Shown here one piece after another: positions 60,770-64,000 of a stretch of DNA of 64,000 nt. The number at the start of each line of letters is the position of its first letter. Position 1 is the stretch's first letter. A program made the position numbers and the translations under genes. The DNA is from Symbiodinium natans (lineage: Eukaryota > Sar > Dinophyceae > Suessiales > Symbiodiniaceae): positions 124,001 through 188,000 of the forward strand of contig CAJNDS010000176.1 of NCBI GenBank assembly GCA_905221605.1. Reading direction: 5' to 3'. The notes beneath the pieces are model-generated. The model did no database searches and was not told the origin of the DNA. It saw only the letters and a list, made by a program, of their open reading frames with translations.

Positions 60770-61235
60770 GTGAGTGAGACATGCCATTTTGGCATTTTTT
60801 ATTTTGTGTTCGTCTCTGATCCCGGCACTCGTTTCCTCTCTTGAGAATGCCTTTGGACCGTGATATGTGCGAAGCCGGAAGCTGCCAGTGACGTTTTCAA
60901 AGCGGCAAACTTTGTCGGGCCACGACTTGTGTGGAGCAGGACATGTTGCTTTTGAGTTGGGCTGTTTTCAGGCCTGAAAGGCTTGTAGCTGCCAAACCCT
61001 GCCCCTCCAGTGCCTCTACCCTCATCCCCGCACCATACACCCGCCCGTCGCCCCAACCATCGCCCTTCCGCAATGAATCCGCACTAGACCTCTAAAGCCG
61101 CGAAATGTGGAGCACATAAGCCCAAAGACAGGCTGCATTCCAACTATGGAGCCATCATAGCCCCCTTGCACCTGCCAGGTCTACAGGCGTTCCACCGCGT
61201 CCACACCCTGGGCAGACATTCAACTCACAGCTACG

Positions 61236-61481
61236 GTGCGGCTTTGTGGCGAGGCTGGCAAGGGAGCTTCAATCCAAGGTCTCAGATGTAGGGCTCGGGG
61301 CTCGGGGTTTCTGTTGAATGACACGGGTCAGGGGCTGCTGAAGCCTCAAGGGCAGCTCTTGCAAACTCAGCTACAAAGTTGGCATCGAATCTTGCCACAG
61401 GACATGGAGTATAGCGCGCTGCTACCTGCTGATGAGCATAACAGCACCATCATCACCGGCCTCCGAAGCTTAGCTGCATGA
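61236..61481 (+). CDS. Candidate exon
   Basis: It reads RLCGEAGKGASIQGLRCRAR, then GSGFLLNDTGQGLLKPQGQL and SALLPADEHNSTIITGLRSL, TGA at 61479. NST sequon; reads as protein. Confidence 0.4.
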   Translation: MRLCGEAGKGASIQGLRCRARGSGFLLNDTGQGLLKPQGQLLQTQLQSWHRILPQDMEYSALLPADEHNSTIITGLRSLAA

Positions 61482-61810
61482 TAGGCAGGTTCAGGAAGAT
61501 GGCAGTCTCATGCGCCATGACCCGCATTGCAAGAATCCGTGTGATGAACATGGACCATGGAAATGTATGGAACATCTGGGCTCATCTGCGAGAATGCAAC
61601 AATGGGCTTCTCAAGAGTAGTTCAGGTGTCCGGACCACTGGCTGCCACCGGAAATTCCGAACCCTGGTCGACAACCTGCGGAATTGGCAGAGCTCGGCTC
61701 GCTATGGCTCGTCAGAACAGCGAATGTGGTCCCTGGACCCTACACACACCGGGGTTTGGCATAGTTCGGGCTTCTACTTTGCCTTTGAGTCGAGAGGCTC
61801 TGCCGGGTAG
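61478..61810 (+). CDS. Candidate exon, 110 codons
   Basis: Contains MNMDHGNVWNIWAHLRECNN, then FRTLVDNLRNWQSSARYGSS and THTGVWHSSGFYFAFESRGS to TAG. Preferred over the overlapping frame at 61557 on codon use, though both are open. Confidence 0.38.
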   Translation: MIGRFRKMAVSCAMTRIARIRVMNMDHGNVWNIWAHLRECNNGLLKSSSGVRTTGCHRKFRTLVDNLRNWQSSARYGSSEQRMWSLDPTHTGVWHSSGFYFAFESRGSAG

Positions 61811-62332
61811 CTCATGTGAATCCCTGATCTCAGGAGCGGTAGGTTCAAGGCTCCCAGGCATGTGCTTTTCCTTATTGGGCTGCTGGAAGTTTACTTTTCT
61901 TCTGAGTGGGCCTGAAGGTACATGGCAGACACAGACGAGATCCTTGGCAAGAATCGTTGATGCTGGGTTCTCCCCCAGTATTGTGCCAGCTAAGAAGAAG
62001 CGGAGTTAGCCTCGTCAACCCGCTTCAGGATGCTTCTCCTTGAGCAAGCATGGTGAGAATTTGTCCAGCGCTGCTTAAGGACGACCTGTATGGAGACAGG
62101 TGGCGAAGGCACGATGGTTACCGACAGAAGGCAGGTCTGATAGATGGTCGGTAGAGAGCTGATGAGGGGGCAAATGGAAGTGGAATCTCTTGTGTGGGCG
62201 CGGCGATTTCTTGGCAAAACAGCTGCTGTCTTCACGCGTGGCCCGCAGGAGTGTATCTTGTACTGATCGAGTATCCCTAAACCCCAAACCCTAAACCCTA
62301 AACCCTAAACGCCCGAAGTTTGTGTTTCGTAT

Positions 62333-62459
62333 GAACAGAGATGTCTTGCCCCAAAGGCCTTGGTGGCGGATGAGTCTGGAGCGGACGCAGCTAGTGCAGC
62401 TTGCCTCATGAAGCATCCGAAACTTTCCCCTTTTTGCGGAGCACGACTTTTTGCAGGGT
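62333..62459 (+). CDS. Exon after a CCCTAAA array
   Basis: After TATGAACAG| it reads CLAPKALVADESGADAASAA, then CLMKHPKLSPFCGARLFAG and TAA. Three Cys. CCCTAAA units precede the acceptor. Confidence 0.42.
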
Positions 62460-62604
62460 AATTATTTGACACAACCCACACGGCAAGCTATGACTATGGA
62501 CGAACGAGCCGAAACCTTAAAGCCCCAACCCCCCCCCCCCCCCCCCCCCCTCCCCAAAAAAAAGAACCCTTAACCCTAAGACCCTCAACCCCGAACCCCC
62601 GCAG

Positions 62605-62693
62605 GCAGGGCATTTGGCTGGCAGGGCTCCCGGGACTGGGGGTGGCCACTATGGCGGCTTGGCATGCAAGAACCGTGCAGCGTCCGGATGCAG
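62605..62693 (+). CDS. Trp-rich exon after CCCTAAA-like repeats
   Basis: After CCCCCGCAG|GC it reads RAFGWQGSRDWGWPLWRLGM then QEPCSVRMQ. Highly protein-like; donor near ATGCAG|TA not canonical. Confidence 0.38.
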
Positions 62694-63069
62694 TAGTATG
62701 CTAGTCGAGCCCGGTATTGTGGGTATGGTATGGTACGGCATGGTAGGGTGTAGGACCACAGCGTAGGACCAAGCATGCGTTGCATACAATATTGTTAAGA
62801 CAGCACAGCAGAATAAGCGTAGGGGTAGGAACGCTCTTTCATTGTGATGTCCTGAACTCGACAGGCAGACGTGTATGTCTCGAAAAGCAGCTTGGCAGGA
62901 ACAAGCCACTTCTCCACCTCGCAAGAATTGCGTAAGCCGCTTTAGGCAGCCAGGCTTATACCTCACAGATGTGCATCCAGCAGTATATTGTTGAACGGAC
63001 GTGTTTTTGCAGCATCTGTTCAGATGGCATGATTCGCCTGCACTACTGGCTTTCACAACTCTTTCTTGC

Positions 63070-63812
63070 GAAGTCTCACACGGCCAAGTGCGAGGCACGC
63101 AGCAGGAGGTGGGGACGGTCGTCAATGTGGATGACTACAATGGCCAGACCTTCTACGTCTACAACGCAACGACTCAGTACTGCTACAAGGTCTCTGTTGG
63201 CCAGATGGTAGAGGACCGAGCCGTGTGCGCTCGTTTGGTTGTGAGATCAAAGGTGAGCAGAGTGGTATCATGAATTGCCACTGCTTGCAGCAAGTTGCTC
63301 GCAACTTCCCACCCCTGAAGTCTCCAGGAAGATAAGCTCTCATCCGTGGCCGCATGTGATGCCACTGGCTTCGCACCAACAGCCTCTGCCAACTACTTCT
63401 TGATCGGAACTTACGCTTCCACTACGGACAACATGCAGTCTTATGACGCTCGGCCGGGTCTGCCCCCCACTCCTAAAGGTTGGTACCCCTAATTGCAGGC
63501 TGCCACGAGATGTCGTGGAAATTTGAAAAATTGTGCCCGGAATCGTTTCAGAGCAGCACTCAAGGCTGTAAATGGTGCTTTCTCTCCACATACCTCTCAG
63601 ACGCTAATAAGCCCCCAAAACCCCAAAAGTCTGCCTATACCCAATATCAGTTTCTACCATCCAGATCACGAATCTCCTTCTCTCTGTTTCTTGCAGCCCC
63701 CTTGTGGCATCCTGAGGTGCAAGGCGTCAGCTGCAACTCCGGACAGCGCCACGCCACCCTCCGCACCGAGATCGACGCCAGCCTGAGCTCCCTTGTGGTG
63801 ACCGTCGGCGAG
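63070..63812 (+). CDS. Three-exon secreted-type segment (ependymin-like?), incomplete
   Basis: Exons 63070-63252, 63328-63457 and 63697-63812, with donors GTGAGC, GTCTGC and GTGATC and acceptors TCTCCAG and CTTGCAG; all phases agree (0, then 1). The segment reads VVNVDDYNGQTFYVYNATTQ, YCYKVSVGQMVEDRAVCARL, DKLSSVAACDATGFAPTASA, NYFLIGTYASTTDNMQSYDA, PLWHPEVQGVSCNSGQRHAT. The order of Y-rich strand, C-x-K, and late 'W...V.C' loosely recalls ependymin-related proteins; this is only a resemblance. Both ends are probably missing. Confidence 0.55.
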
Positions 63813-64000
63813 GTGATCCGAACTTCGGGGCATGATTTAGGGGGCTTTAGGACATGTTCTGCGATCGTCGTGAAGAGTATCATGGCGGTGGTTCATGGAT
63901 TCTCTGCTGTAGCAGTGCAGAGTGGACTGCTGCTTAGAGCTTGAAGTCGAACATGCTCTTCAACAGTCTCGATGCTCAGTTGCGGTTCCCTTGTGATCTT

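Noticed and set aside
61557-62009. 150-codon frame
   Set aside because: It overlaps the frame at 61478, whose codon use is better in the shared part; the remainder alone is not convincing.

Overview
This 64 kb window looks like nuclear DNA of a dinoflagellate alga, or a close alveolate relative. There are no long open reading frames and no operons. Coding sequence occurs as short exon-like blocks of about 30-600 bp with dinoflagellate-type splice signals: GT, GC and GA donors, and acceptors that are mostly AG followed by G. Nearly every exon I can support reads on the + strand, which fits the unidirectional gene arrays of dinoflagellates. The window is also full of interstitial Arabidopsis-type telomere repeats (TTTAGGG/CCCTAAA), simple-sequence repeats and poly-C/poly-G tracts. 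I see no rRNA, tRNA, CRISPR array or bacterial-style promoter.

Layout. 0.7-7.6 kb: a secreted, cysteine-rich, modular protein. It has a signal-peptide exon at 1526, several Cys-rich exons, a DUF4215-type repeat split over micro-exons at 5.08-5.49 kb, and a farnesoic acid O-methyltransferase-type (Methyltransf_FA) domain at 6.68-7.09 kb. 8.3-9.1 kb: a duplicated non-coding block. 9.2-17.8 kb: scattered exons and a 380 bp AGT-type microsatellite. 18.06-19.19 kb: the best complete gene, a 312-residue coiled-coil protein in three exons. 20-28 kb: many exons, including a two-helix membrane segment, Cys-rich exons and C2-like strands. 29-47 kb: more exons of extracellular or modular character. 48.6-54.9 kb: an island poor in telomere repeats, with open frames on both strands and no recognisable gene. 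55-64 kb: further exons, including an EF-hand and a three-exon, ependymin-like secreted segment at the right edge. Many exons cannot be joined into transcripts by eye, so they are listed separately.

The main discovery is how the introns are built. First, several introns consist largely of telomere repeats. Exons are typically preceded by CCCTAAA arrays running into a CAG acceptor, and followed by TTTAGGG arrays in which G|GTTTAGGG serves as the donor. The intron 4706-4788 is almost nothing else. Second, at least five families of short (about 50-180 bp) inverted-repeat elements behave as introners. Examples at 18911, 21284, 26295, 33597, 36277, 17713 and 59012 interrupt reading frames that become continuous when the element is spliced out. 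Three are flanked by target-site duplications. One (21284) is removed so exactly that the pre-insertion codons are restored. Two copies of another family each leave an eight-residue scar in the protein.

All exon calls come from reading frames, splice signals and residue composition alone. RNA-seq would be the deciding test.
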